Assembly (NCBI RefSeq): GCF_013377855.1
Contig: NZ_JABXYJ010000001.1
Coordinates: 310,001-374,000 of the forward strand
Reading direction: 5' to 3'
Source: Cognatundibacterium oligocarboniphilum
GTDB lineage: Bacteria; Pseudomonadota; Gammaproteobacteria; Burkholderiales; Burkholderiaceae_D
DNA: 64,000 bases
The notes below the pieces were generated by a model. The model was not told the DNA's origin. It made no database searches and was given only the letters and a program-made list of their open reading frames with translations. The position numbers and the translations under genes are program-made. Every line of letters begins with the position of its first letter. Within the stretch, counting starts at the first letter, position 1. Positions 32,383 to 41,371 of the stretch are shown one piece after another.

Positions 32383-34008
32383 CTATGACTGCGATACGTG
32401 CGGATGATCCTGGTACCGGGCCTGCATCCAGGCAGACAGCCGTTCCACCGCTGCGGCAGGCAACTGCAAGCCCAGATGAGAACGCCGCCACAGCACATCG
32501 CCGGCCTGCTGCGCCCATTCGTATTGCATCAGATAGCGAACTTCGCGGGTACACAAACCGGGCGCCAGCCATTCGCCCATATCGGCCATCTGGCGGCAGC
32601 CTTCCAGCAGACGATGCAGCCTTGTGCCATAGGCGTACACATAGCGCTGCACCAGCGCCGGCGGCAGCCAGTGGTAATGCTGCTGGCAACTGGCAACAAA
32701 ATCCGCCAGCCCGGTGACCGAACGCACGTCGGGCACGGTTGCCGCGATATCGCCACCCGGCAGGCAGACGTGCGCTGTCCAGGCGCCATGCCGGTTGCCC
32801 AGCAGCGGGGCCAGCTGGTCCAGCGCTTCCTCCGCCAGCTTGCGGCAGGTAGTGATTTTTCCGCCCCAGACCTGCAACAGAGGTGCGGGCCGGGACTCCA
32901 GCAACAAGCGGTAATCGCGGCTCAGCGCAGCTGCCTTCGCCCCGGTGGCTTCACCCGCCAGCAATGGCCGGACGCCGGAAAAGCTGTGCACCACATCGAC
33001 AGGCCGTACCGGGCGGGCAAAGTAGGAAGAAGCCAGATCGCATAAATAAGCAATCTCTGTCGCGCTGATCTGCGCCTGCCCCGGGTCGGCGTGCTGGTCG
33101 ACATCGGTGGTGCCGATCAGGGTGAAATGCTGTTCATACGGCAGGGCAAACACCACCCGGCCATCACTATGCTGCAACAGGTAAGCACAATCATGCGCAA
33201 ACAGCGCGGGCACCACGATATGACTGCCCCTGACCAGCCGCAACGGAGGAATCGTCGCCGCTGGCTGCTGCAGCACACTACGGGCAGTCTGCGCCACCCA
33301 CGGTCCGCTGGCATTGACCAGACTGCGCGCCGTGACGCTTTGTCGTCTGCCGCTGCGCGTTTCCAGCTCCAGCCGCCAGATGCCGGCCTCTGCTTGCGCC
33401 GATACGCAACGGGTGCGGGTCAGAATCTGCGCCCCGCGCTCTGCGGCATCCAGCGCATTCAGCACGACCAGCCGCGCATCGTTGACCCAGCCGTCCGAAT
33501 AGGCAAAACCGCGGCGGTACCTGGCCTGCAATGCCTGCCCTGCCACATGGGTACGCAGATCGACGGCAGCGCTGGCCGGCAGTATCCGGCGTGACGCCAG
33601 ATGGTCGTACAGCAACAGGCCGAGCCGGATCAGCCAGGCCGGACGCTGATCTGCCGTATGCGGCATGATCAGGCGCAGCGGATGGATCAGGTGCGCGGCG
33701 CAAGACATCAGAATTTCGCGTTCCTGCAGGGCTTTGCGCACCAGTCCGAATTCGCCGTATTCCAGATAACGCAAACCGCCGTGAATCATCTTGCTGGAGG
33801 CCGATGAGGTATGTGCGGCCAGGTCGTCTTGTTCGCATAGCAGCACGCTCAGGCCGCGCCCGGCAGCATCACGCGCAATGCTGACGCCGTTAATGCCGCC
33901 GCCGATCACCGCCACGTCCACCGACTGACCGGCATTGCGCCCGGTACCAGCGTTCGATAGGTCGCCGGTACGGATGGCGGATGGCGCAGAACCGGCGATC
34001 CCATTCAT
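32383..34008 (-). CDS. glpD: FAD-dependent glycerol-3-phosphate dehydrogenase
   Basis: A 541-residue flavoenzyme oxidising sn-glycerol 3-phosphate to dihydroxyacetone phosphate with electrons to quinone at the inner membrane. The FAD turn VDVAVIGGGINGVSIARDAAGRG is at about 28-50, and HTSSASSKMIHGGLRYLEYGEFGLVRKAL is the GlpD signature. A C-terminal helical cap (LVQRYVYAYGTRLHRLL) is typical. The first 27 residues are an uncommon extension; the start overlaps the upstream SMP-30-like stop by 4 bp (34005-34008). No glpK or glpF is near. Confidence 0.92.
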   Translation of the reverse strand: MNGIAGSAPSAIRTGDLSNAGTGRNAGQSVDVAVIGGGINGVSIARDAAGRGLSVLLCEQDDLAAHTSSASSKMIHGGLRYLEYGEFGLVRKALQEREILMSCAAHLIHPLRLIMPHTADQRPAWLIRLGLLLYDHLASRRILPASAAVDLRTHVAGQALQARYRRGFAYSDGWVNDARLVVLNALDAAERGAQILTRTRCVSAQAEAGIWRLELETRSGRRQSVTARSLVNASGPWVAQTARSVLQQPAATIPPLRLVRGSHIVVPALFAHDCAYLLQHSDGRVVFALPYEQHFTLIGTTDVDQHADPGQAQISATEIAYLCDLASSYFARPVRPVDVVHSFSGVRPLLAGEATGAKAAALSRDYRLLLESRPAPLLQVWGGKITTCRKLAEEALDQLAPLLGNRHGAWTAHVCLPGGDIAATVPDVRSVTGLADFVASCQQHYHWLPPALVQRYVYAYGTRLHRLLEGCRQMADMGEWLAPGLCTREVRYLMQYEWAQQAGDVLWRRSHLGLQLPAAAVERLSAWMQARYQDHPHVSQS

Positions 34009-35138
34009 CGCCGGCGCACCAGATTCGGCATCCAGCCGATGCCTTGTGCATGCAGGCTCTGGATGTATAAACGCTCCGGCGTTTCGGTCACGCCGGTGGT
34101 TTCCGGATATTTGCCGCCCGGGTCCTGCAGGTCCCGCTGTATTTTGCCGTTTTCATCAAACGCCAGCACATGACCGTAAGCCGGCGGCACCGGCCACAAA
34201 AACCGCGGCAGACGCAGCGTGATGCTGCGCAGCCAGGGCTTGTCTGCCATGTTGTCAATCGCCGCACCGCGCGGTTTGGCAAGGCCGACCCAGATCCGGC
34301 CATCGAGACCGCGCATCAGGTTATCGGGATAACCGGGCAGATCGCGCAACACCAGCTGCGCCCGTTTTCGATCGGCCTTGTTTTTCAGGTGCAGCACGGG
34401 TGCATGCAGGGCAATTTTCCAGACCCGGTATTCCCCTGTTTCAGCGACGAACAGTGACTGCTCATCCTGGCTCAGTGCAATGCCGTTGGCAAAGCAGATC
34501 TGGTCGGCAATCACATACGCCTGCCGGCTGGCGGGATCGTATTCAATGATGCGGCCGGTCGATGAGTGTTCCAGAATGTCGAGTACACTGGCCTGAAAAG
34601 TACCGCCGTACTCGCGCGCGCCGAAACGCTGACTGGCATCGGACAAATAGATTTTGCCGTCCCGCGCCACCACCACGGCATCGGCATACAGCAAGGGCGT
34701 GCCTTCGGCCTGATCCAGCAACACGCTGATCTGGCGCTGCGGACTGATCTGCAGCAAACCGCGATAGGCATCGGCGGCAATCAGGTTACCATGCGCATCA
34801 AACGCAAAACCGAGCACCCGGCCACCGGTATTGACCCAGGTTTCCTGCTGGCTGCCATCGGGCTGCATGCGTAAAATTGCGCCGGAACTGACCGCGGCAT
34901 ATAACCAGCCATCGGGACCCAGCGCGATGTGTTCCGGGCCGGTTTCTGCACCAATGTCGATCAGCTGCAATGCCGCCAGTTGCTCGTTGCGCGCATGCGG
35001 CGGCGCATAGCCGGTGAACGGCGTGGCCTGCCAGGCAACCGGATTCACCGGTACCGGCGCCAGCAGCAGATACGCCACCAGCAGTGTCAGCAATAACAGC
35101 AAACCGCCCAGAATGCGCCAGCACCATGTTTTCAGCAC
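34005..35138 (-). CDS. Membrane-anchored SMP-30/strictosidine synthase-like protein
   Basis: A 377-residue protein with an N-terminal membrane helix (about 8-27, LGGLLLLLTLLVAYLLLAPV) and a six-bladed beta-propeller: GPEHIALGPDGWLYAAVSSG, GRVLGFAFDAHGNLIAADAYRGLL, YADAVVVARDGKIYLSDAS and ICFANGIALSQDEQSLFVAET. The pattern resembles human APMAP and bacterial SMP-30/gluconolactonase relatives, which can be lactonases or arylesterases. It overlaps glpD by 4 bp, so both are probably translated together, which hints at a common physiological role. Substrate unknown. Confidence 0.88.
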   Translation of the reverse strand: MLKTWCWRILGGLLLLLTLLVAYLLLAPVPVNPVAWQATPFTGYAPPHARNEQLAALQLIDIGAETGPEHIALGPDGWLYAAVSSGAILRMQPDGSQQETWVNTGGRVLGFAFDAHGNLIAADAYRGLLQISPQRQISVLLDQAEGTPLLYADAVVVARDGKIYLSDASQRFGAREYGGTFQASVLDILEHSSTGRIIEYDPASRQAYVIADQICFANGIALSQDEQSLFVAETGEYRVWKIALHAPVLHLKNKADRKRAQLVLRDLPGYPDNLMRGLDGRIWVGLAKPRGAAIDNMADKPWLRSITLRLPRFLWPVPPAYGHVLAFDENGKIQRDLQDPGGKYPETTGVTETPERLYIQSLHAQGIGWMPNLVRRR

Positions 35139-35463
35139 GTCAGTCTCCTTGTTGTGTCTGCCTGTCCGGAAAGCGGATAACGACGGCGCGCCGCCGCTAC
35201 GCTCCTGAAAATGTTAATACAGAAGCATCTTCGCATACTGGCAAGGCTTGCGCCAAGTTGTTCCGGTAAGCGAAAACACTGCGGACGACGCAAGACGGCA
35301 AGGTGTGCCAACGCAAGTGCGCCGGGGAGTTGGTGGCCTCAGACCTGAGGCAGACCAGATGAGAAACAACAAACACCCCGGCAGTTGTGCAATCGCAGGT
35401 TGCCGTCATCACACTTCGGCACGCATCCGGGCCAGCCAATCTGCATGATGATTCTGCATCACA
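35139..35463. other. Intergenic region with inverted repeats
   Basis: A 325-bp gap with no credible gene. It holds a perfect inverted repeat, GCCTCAG-AC-CTGAGGC (35336-35351), and a GC-rich palindromic run near 35184-35198. The stretch starting CGCCAAGTTGTTCCGG at 35251 resembles the left end of the repeat element at 48712 (CGCAAAGTTGCTCCGG), suggesting a degenerate relative. Confidence 0.4.
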
Positions 35464-35967
35464 TTAATGCAGGATTTTGCTGGCGTCGTAGGTGCGCAGC
35501 CAGGTCAGCTGCAGGATGCGCGCATCGTTACTGGCACGGTGGCGGGTGAGATTCAGATCGTCTTCCACCTGTATCTTGGTGGCATGCCAGACGGCTTCCT
35601 GGCGCGGCGATATGATTTCCCGCAAATCCGCCAGCCGGAATTGCGGCGAGCGCTGCGCCGCATCAAACAAGCGCGCCAGCCACACGTAATCATGCGCCCA
35701 GCCATCGGTGTACACCGTCTGCCCGCCGAGCAGCTGGTTCAGCTGGTCGGCCACCTGATTCACGGCCCGCCCGCGGGCGATCAGCATTTCGCGCTGAATC
35801 CGGTGCGCGCCGACAGCGCGTTCATCCCAGTGCTCCCAGTCGTCTTCCGGCCGGATCAGGGTGCACCAGCCTTCGCCGTGGCGATGAGAAAATCCGACTT
35901 CGATCGGATAACTGCCCCGGCCAAAACCTGAGGCTTCAAAATCAATCACAACCGGTACGCTGATCAT
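35464..35967 (-). CDS. DEDD-type 3'-5' exonuclease
   Basis: A 167-residue nuclease of the RNase T/DnaQ-like superfamily. VVIDFEASGF (D8, E10) is the first exonuclease motif, TDGWAHDYVWLARLFDAA the second, and HRASNDARILQLTW the third, giving the DEDD metal site. It is shorter than DnaQ and resembles stand-alone exonuclease-like proteins. Start at 35967 follows GAAGGAGCC; an extension to 36015 lacks a site. The gene appears monocistronic. Confidence 0.85.
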   Translation of the reverse strand: MISVPVVIDFEASGFGRGSYPIEVGFSHRHGEGWCTLIRPEDDWEHWDERAVGAHRIQREMLIARGRAVNQVADQLNQLLGGQTVYTDGWAHDYVWLARLFDAAQRSPQFRLADLREIISPRQEAVWHATKIQVEDDLNLTRHRASNDARILQLTWLRTYDASKILH

Positions 35968-36118
35968 GGCAGGCTCCTTCGCCGGATTAGCGGCAGGAAT
36001 GACAGGGGGCAACACTGTATTTTGTACTAAACCGGCAGATGTGCAAGTTTTTCTGCGCTAAACCGACGCTGCGGGAGCATAGCGTTACCGAAATCAGCAG
36101 TCATGAAATATACTGAGA

Positions 36119-36181
36119 GGGAGTATAAAAAAATATCCTTTATTTTATTTAGATAAACTGGCGATAATGAAAGATACTCCC
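36119..36181. repeat. Inverted repeat pair in an AT-rich gap
   Basis: GGGAGTAT (36119-36126) and ATACTCCC (36174-36181) are exact reverse complements, 47 bp apart around an AT-rich stretch, in the 200-bp gap beside the exonuclease gene. It could be a looped RNA or protein site; nothing links it to a known motif. Confidence 0.4.
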
Positions 36182-36215
36182 CATTTTCCTGACTGATGCC
36201 AGTAACGGTGTCTGT

Positions 36216-36974
36216 TCAGTGTGCTGCCTGCATGGCTTCCCGGAAGCGCAGGACTTTTTCATCGCTGGTCTGCAGGCCGGTGGCGAGATACAAGTCGATG
36301 CGGATGTCGTCCAGATCCGCTACTTTCATGATGCGCTGCGGGTCTTCACCGAGCACCCGCATCTGTTCATCAAGATCGTGTTCATTCAGATAGGTGCGGA
36401 CCCAGGCATCAGCGCGCCCTGCCAGCAAAAACGGCAGGATGTTTTTTTCATAGCTCATCGGATAAAAATCCGGATTGCCGGTCTGTACAAAGCCGCGCTC
36501 CAGCAAGGTCAGATGCACGATATTCTGGTTCAGCACGACGATGCGGTATTTTTTCAGGTCTGCCTGCGCGGTGATGCGGATATCGCTGCGGCTGCGCAGG
36601 GCAAATACTCCGACCCGCTTGCTGGCGGTTTTGTACACCCACTTAAAGGTATTTTCGCGTCCGGCAGTGCGGCTCAGGTTAAAAATGAACACATCGGGAA
36701 AATCCTGAACCGTTTTCAGCGCCCGCGCCCAGGGCAGCACTTCGATCGCAGAAGTCATTCCCAGTTGCTTCATTGCGGCCTGTACCTGCACGGCGGTGCT
36801 GCCTTTCAGGGTATGATCGCGCGGATCAAGATAAGCCAGCGGCGCCAGATCTTCGGTCACCACTCGCACATTTCTCCACAGCGCGTCGCCCGGCTGATCC
36901 GCCGCCTGTGCTGTCATCGTCGCCACCGCCAGCCAGATTCCGGACAGCAGCCATTTCACCACGATCTTGCTCAT
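36216..36974 (-). CDS. Transporter substrate-binding (SBP_bac_3-like) protein
   Basis: A 252-residue secreted protein: a signal peptide (cleavage near AQA|AD, residue 25), then a type II periplasmic-binding fold with VRVVTEDLAPLAYLDPRDHTLKGSTAVQVQAAMKQLG, typical of polar amino-acid binding proteins. The middle reads EVLPWARALKTVQDFPDVFIFNLSRTAGRE, seen in orphan bacterial extracytoplasmic receptors. No permease or ATPase is adjacent. It may act in sensing or with a distant transporter. Confidence 0.85.
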   Translation of the reverse strand: MSKIVVKWLLSGIWLAVATMTAQAADQPGDALWRNVRVVTEDLAPLAYLDPRDHTLKGSTAVQVQAAMKQLGMTSAIEVLPWARALKTVQDFPDVFIFNLSRTAGRENTFKWVYKTASKRVGVFALRSRSDIRITAQADLKKYRIVVLNQNIVHLTLLERGFVQTGNPDFYPMSYEKNILPFLLAGRADAWVRTYLNEHDLDEQMRVLGEDPQRIMKVADLDDIRIDLYLATGLQTSDEKVLRFREAMQAAH

Positions 36975-37060
36975 GCCAGATTCTCCGTTTTCACAGAACC
37001 AGCCGATTCAGCCTGTCTCCGCCGCTATTGACAGAACCCGGCGCAGCTGATCGCCTTCGC

Positions 37061-37453
37061 TCATGCCGGCATGGCCGTGCAGAGTTCGACCATGATGCCG
37101 TCCGGGCAACGCAGATAAGACACCGTCTGGCCCCAGGGTTTCTGCGCCGGTGCCGCCAGCTCGGCCGCGCCGGTGTGCAGGGCATGCGCATGGGCAGCTG
37201 GCACATCGTCAGTCACCAGCGCAATTTCAAACCCGAGCGGTTTGGGTGAACTGTGCGCCGCCACATGACCGGTACGGTAGTTGAAGTCACCCATTTCATG
37301 CGCGGCGAATGCCAGCGTAGTAGCGCCGGTATCGAGTTCGCCATACATGCCGGAGTCATCCAGGAAACGGGTCGTCAGGCCAAATGCGGCCTCGAAAAAA
37401 CGGAGCGACGCCGCCACATCGGGGACATAAATGATGGTGTAAGCAAATTGCAT
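37061..37453 (-). CDS. VOC (glyoxalase/bleomycin resistance) family protein
   Basis: A 130-residue protein with two beta-alpha-beta-beta-beta modules of the vicinal oxygen chelate fold: FAYTIIYVPDVAASLRFFEAAFGL and FEIALVTDDVPAAHAHALHTGAAEL, ending in SYLRCPDGIMVELCTAM. The final Glu in VELCT is the usual metal ligand. Substrates in this family vary from methylglyoxal adducts to antibiotics. It stands alone, divergent from gshA with 227 bp between. Confidence 0.9.
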   Translation of the reverse strand: MQFAYTIIYVPDVAASLRFFEAAFGLTTRFLDDSGMYGELDTGATTLAFAAHEMGDFNYRTGHVAAHSSPKPLGFEIALVTDDVPAAHAHALHTGAAELAAPAQKPWGQTVSYLRCPDGIMVELCTAMPA

Positions 37454-37680
37454 AGTAAAACTCCCGAAAATACGCCTGACACAGTGGCACTTTACACTGG
37501 CTGCGTATGCACTGATGCGAATATTACCTAAAAAACAATATTAACAGTGTTTTTGCCGCTGCTTTTTTTAACTGACTCCGGTTTGATGCAGCTGCCGGTG
37601 CCTGTTTCAAATTTCGGCTATGCTTGCTCGACTTTTCACGCATTTGTTTTTGTGCTGACATCATTTTTGAAGGAAAACCT

Positions 37681-39273
37681 GTGAGCGATTTACTGAACCG
37701 GCGTCTTGCACTGCTTGATCAAGAGACCACCAGACCCCTGCTGGCTCAGGGCTTACGCGGCATCGAGCGGGAAACCCTGCGCGTCGATCAGCAGGGACAT
37801 CTGTCGCAGCGCCCGCATCCGGCCGCGCTGGGCGCAACCCTCACACATCCGCAGATCACCACCGATTACGCCGAAGCCTTGCTCGAATTCATCACCCCTG
37901 CGTTACCGGACATCGCACAGGCCTTAGAGCAGCTTGACCGGATTCACCGCTTTGCCTACACCGAGCTGGGCGACGAAATGCTGTGGAACCAGTCCATGCC
38001 ATGCCCGCTGCCTGACGAAAAAGACATCGCGATCGCCTGGTACGGCACTTCGCACATCGGCATGATCAAGCATGTGTACCGGCGCGGACTCGCACTGCGC
38101 TATGGCAAAAGCATGCAATGTATCGCCGGCATTCATTACAATTTTTCAGTGGCGGAAGACCTCTGGAAAATCCTGCACCGGGCCGAGCAGACGCCGGGCG
38201 ACGCCATGTATGTGCAATCGGAAAGCTATATTGCGATGATCCGCAATTTCCGCCGTTACAGCTGGCTGCTGATGTACCTGTTCGGTGCCTCGCCGGCACT
38301 GGCGACCACCTTCCTGCGCGACCGTCCGCACCAGCTCGATGTGCTGTCTGCCGACACGCTGTACCTGCCGTATGCCACCAGCCTGCGCATGAGCGATCTG
38401 GGTTATCAGAACAATGCCCAGGACGGACTGGTGCCGCCCTACAACAGCCTGCTCGACTACATGCGCAGCCTGTCGCTGGCAGTCCGCAAACCGTATCCGC
38501 CATATGAAAAACTAGGCACGAAGATCAACGGCGAATGGGTACAGATCAACACCAACGTGCTGCAGATCGAGAACGAGTTTTACGCCACCATCCGGCCCAA
38601 GCGCGTGATCCGCAGCGGCGAACGTCCGATCGAAGCCCTGTGTTCACGCGGCGTGCAGTATGTCGAAGTGCGCTGCATGGATGTCAATCCGTTTGACCCG
38701 CTCGGCATCAACCTGGAAACCTCGCGTTTCCTCGATGCCTTCCTGATGTACTGCGCGCTGGAAGACAGCCCGCTGACCAATCCTGAAGAAGGCGAGGAAA
38801 ACGGGCAGAATTTCGCCCTGACCGTAAAAGAAGGCCGCCGCCCGGGTCTGATGCTGCAGCATCACAGCCAGCCGGTTGCACTGCAAGACTGGGGGCTGGA
38901 ATTACTCGACAAAATCGCCCCGGTCGCCGCCCTGCTCGACCGTCAGCGCGGCGACACCGTTCACCATGATGCGCTGCAAACGCAGCGCGCCAGACTGCTG
39001 GATGCAGAAAAAACACCTTCCGCGCAGGTCATGCAGGCCATCCATACCGAAGGCGGATCGTTCACCCGCTTTGCGCTGAAACAAAGCCAGCAGCTGGCCG
39101 CACAGTTTCGCGCCCGTCCACCGGGTGCGGAAGAACTGCGCAGTTTCCGCGACATGGCACAGCAATCCATCGCCGAACAGCAACACATGGAAAATACCCA
39201 GACCGGCAGTTTCGATGAATTCATCACCGACTACCGTTCCCGCACTTCCAGCCAGCTCTGTTGCGAAAACTGA
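37681..39273 (+). CDS. gshA: Glutamate-cysteine ligase, proteobacterial GshA type
   Basis: A 530-residue ligase joining the gamma-carboxyl of glutamate to cysteine with ATP, the first step of glutathione synthesis. GLRGIERETLRVD and HPAALGATLTHPQITTDYAEALLEFITP at the N-terminus, and HIGMIKHVYRRGLALRYGKSMQCIAGIHYNFS in the middle, are diagnostic of the E. coli-type family (about 518 residues). GTG at 37681 follows AAGGAA and begins the homologous region; upstream frame to 37624 lacks a site. It lies upstream of an M14 peptidase, a hydrolase and the ergothioneine genes, and its product gamma-glutamylcysteine is also a substrate of some EgtB enzymes. Confidence 0.95.
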   Translation: MSDLLNRRLALLDQETTRPLLAQGLRGIERETLRVDQQGHLSQRPHPAALGATLTHPQITTDYAEALLEFITPALPDIAQALEQLDRIHRFAYTELGDEMLWNQSMPCPLPDEKDIAIAWYGTSHIGMIKHVYRRGLALRYGKSMQCIAGIHYNFSVAEDLWKILHRAEQTPGDAMYVQSESYIAMIRNFRRYSWLLMYLFGASPALATTFLRDRPHQLDVLSADTLYLPYATSLRMSDLGYQNNAQDGLVPPYNSLLDYMRSLSLAVRKPYPPYEKLGTKINGEWVQINTNVLQIENEFYATIRPKRVIRSGERPIEALCSRGVQYVEVRCMDVNPFDPLGINLETSRFLDAFLMYCALEDSPLTNPEEGEENGQNFALTVKEGRRPGLMLQHHSQPVALQDWGLELLDKIAPVAALLDRQRGDTVHHDALQTQRARLLDAEKTPSAQVMQAIHTEGGSFTRFALKQSQQLAAQFRARPPGAEELRSFRDMAQQSIAEQQHMENTQTGSFDEFITDYRSRTSSQLCCEN

Positions 39274-39304
39274 TACGGAAAACCGGCACGGTCGTATGTT
39301 TCCG

Positions 39305-39331
39305 GTGCCACCGCCATTCCGGCGGTGGCAC
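39305..39331 (+). terminator. Strong hairpin after gshA
   Basis: GTGCCACCGCC-ATTCC-GGCGGTGGCAC forms a perfect 11-bp stem, 31 bp beyond the gshA stop. No T-run follows, so it is at most a weak intrinsic terminator or an RNA-stabilising end. Confidence 0.5.
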
Positions 39332-39402
39332 GATAGCAGGAATGCTTGCTTTCTGCGCATAGCTCCAATAGCATTGCCGCATCGTTTTCCAAGCAGAACG
39401 CC

Positions 39403-40413
39403 ATGCCCGCCTTGCCTGAATTAAAAGAACTCGAACGCATCATCCAGCTCGGCCAGAAATATCTTGAAGTCGATGTGTTATGCGAAGTCGATGTCCAGCA
39501 TAAACGCTTTCCGGTGTACCGGCTCGCGCTCGGCAATCCCGATCCGGCATTGCCGGCGATCGGCTTTTTCGGCGGCATTCACGGGCTCGAGCGCATCGGC
39601 TCGCAAGTGCTGCTGTCTTTCCTGCGCGGCCTGCTGACCCGTCTCTCATGGGATAAAAGCCTGCAGCACATGCTGCAGGAAGTGCGTCTGGTATTCATGC
39701 CGCTGATTAATCCGGGCGGCATGTGGCAGGCCACGCGCAGCAATCCGCGTGGCGTTGACCTGATGCGCAATGCGCCGGTGGAAGCCACCGATCAGGTGCC
39801 TTTCCTGCTTGGCGGGCACCGCATCAGCCGCTACCTGCCGTGGTACCGCGGCCCGGCCGACACCGAAATGGAAGCCGAAAATCTCGCCCTGTGCCGCACC
39901 GTACAGGAAGAATTACTGCCGCGCCGGTTCAGCATCGCGATCGACTGCCATTCCGGTTTCGGCCTGCGCGACCGGGTCTGGTTTCCGCATGCCCACAGCG
40001 TGCATCCGATTCCGCATCTGGCCGATATCCTGTCGCTGGAAGAATTGTTCCAGCAAACTCATCCTAACCATCGCTACCTGTTTGAACCGCAAAGTCTGCA
40101 ATACCGCACGCATGGCGACATCTGGGATTACCTGTATCTGCAGGCGCAGCAACAATCCGGAAAAACTTTCCTGCCGCTGACGCTGGAAATGGGTTCCTGG
40201 CTGTGGGTTAAAAAAAATCCGCGTCAATTATTTTCACGCCACGGCATGTTCAATCCGGTGGCGGAACATCGCCTGCACCGCGTGCTGCGGCGACATAATT
40301 CCTGGTTGGATTTTCTGATGCGTGCCACCTGCGGCTATCAGGAATGGCTGGCGCAGGGACCAACCCGGCTGCGCTTGCAGGAGCGCGCCGTACAACGCTG
40401 GTACCGCCCATGA
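39403..40413 (+). CDS. M14 family zinc metallopeptidase-like protein
   Basis: A 336-residue cytoplasmic protein with the carboxypeptidase metal set: H60 and E63 in GGIHGLERIG, H183 in IDCHSGFGLRD, and E262 in LTLEMGSW as the likely catalytic glutamate. PLINPGGM and NPRGVDLMRN are also standard M14 substrate-site motifs. It lacks a signal peptide. Relatives include succinylglutamate desuccinylase-like and peptidoglycan-acting members. It overlaps the next gene by 4 bp (40410-40413). ATG at 39403 was chosen as the domain start. Possible substrates are amides or gamma-glutamyl compounds; this is inference from neighbours. Confidence 0.85.
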   Translation: MPALPELKELERIIQLGQKYLEVDVLCEVDVQHKRFPVYRLALGNPDPALPAIGFFGGIHGLERIGSQVLLSFLRGLLTRLSWDKSLQHMLQEVRLVFMPLINPGGMWQATRSNPRGVDLMRNAPVEATDQVPFLLGGHRISRYLPWYRGPADTEMEAENLALCRTVQEELLPRRFSIAIDCHSGFGLRDRVWFPHAHSVHPIPHLADILSLEELFQQTHPNHRYLFEPQSLQYRTHGDIWDYLYLQAQQQSGKTFLPLTLEMGSWLWVKKNPRQLFSRHGMFNPVAEHRLHRVLRRHNSWLDFLMRATCGYQEWLAQGPTRLRLQERAVQRWYRP

Positions 40414-41147
40414 CCTGGGTGCTGCTGCGCGGCCTGATGCGCGAACAGCGGCATTGGGGTAGCTTCACCCAACAGTTCGCGCAAGCCCATCCGCACGAAC
40501 GCATCATCACCCTCGACTTCGCCGGCAATGGCGCTTTATATCAGCAAGCCAGCGCCACCAGTATCGGTGCGATGGTCGAACAGGCGCGCGGGCAACTTCA
40601 ACAGAAGCAAATCGAAGGCAACATCAAACTGCTCGCCATCTCGCTCGGCGGCATGGTCGCAGTGGCATGGGCAGAACGCTATCCGCATGAGCTGCAACGC
40701 CTGGTGCTGATCAACACCAGCCTCGCGCCGCACAACCCTTTTTATCAACGGCTGCGCCCTGCCAACTATCCCACCATCATCAGCACCATGTTGACCGGCA
40801 CACAGCGCCAGCGCGAACAGCTGATCCTGCGTCTGACCAGCCACCAGAGCGACACAGCAAATGCCGAACGTCTGCTCGACGACTGGATCAGCTACGCGCA
40901 GCAATATCCTATCCGCCGCCACAACATCCTGCGCCAGCTGGTCGCCGCGATGCGCTACCGTGCACCCGCACAGGCACCACAAGTGCCGCTGCTGATGCTG
41001 GCCGGTGCCAAAGATGCACTGGTGAATCCGCAATGCTCCACCACCCTCGCCACCCGCTGGCAAACTGAATTGCGCATCCATCCCGACGCCGGTCACGACC
41101 TGCCGCTGGATGATCCTGACTGGGTGATACGGCAGACGCTGGGGTGA
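40410..41147 (+). CDS. Alpha/beta hydrolase
   Basis: A 245-residue hydrolase. The catalytic triad is visible: Ser in LLAISLGGMVAVAW (nucleophile elbow with Ala instead of the usual first Gly), Asp in MLAGAKDALVNPQC and His in PDAGHDLPLDDPDW. The oxyanion region LRGLMREQRHWG follows the first strand. It overlaps the M14 gene by 4 bp, so both are co-translated. Substrate unknown. Confidence 0.87.
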   Translation: MTWVLLRGLMREQRHWGSFTQQFAQAHPHERIITLDFAGNGALYQQASATSIGAMVEQARGQLQQKQIEGNIKLLAISLGGMVAVAWAERYPHELQRLVLINTSLAPHNPFYQRLRPANYPTIISTMLTGTQRQREQLILRLTSHQSDTANAERLLDDWISYAQQYPIRRHNILRQLVAAMRYRAPAQAPQVPLLMLAGAKDALVNPQCSTTLATRWQTELRIHPDAGHDLPLDDPDWVIRQTLG

Positions 41148-41371
41148 ACCATCGTTCCGGTTCAACAACCAACACACATCTCCGAAGCGTTGTACACTAT
41201 CGCGGCATTTACCAGTCCGGTTCTGCCGGATCAGCGATGCTGTTGCAGCATCATATCAGTTAATCTGCATCAGGAAATACGTACCAGCCACACGACTTAA
41301 CGCCAGCAGCATTGCAGTCACACCAGCGGATCACGGCCTGACGGCCGCCGTATTCTGGGGAGTAAGCACTT

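Noticed and set aside
31766..32689. 307-codon open frame on the minus strand overlapping the HAAS-like gene and the end of glpD
   Set aside because: It overlaps two supported genes in another frame and its protein is low-complexity without family features.
35197..35439. 80-codon open frame in the gap before the exonuclease gene
   Set aside because: No ribosome site or family match; it is better explained by repeat-like noncoding sequence.
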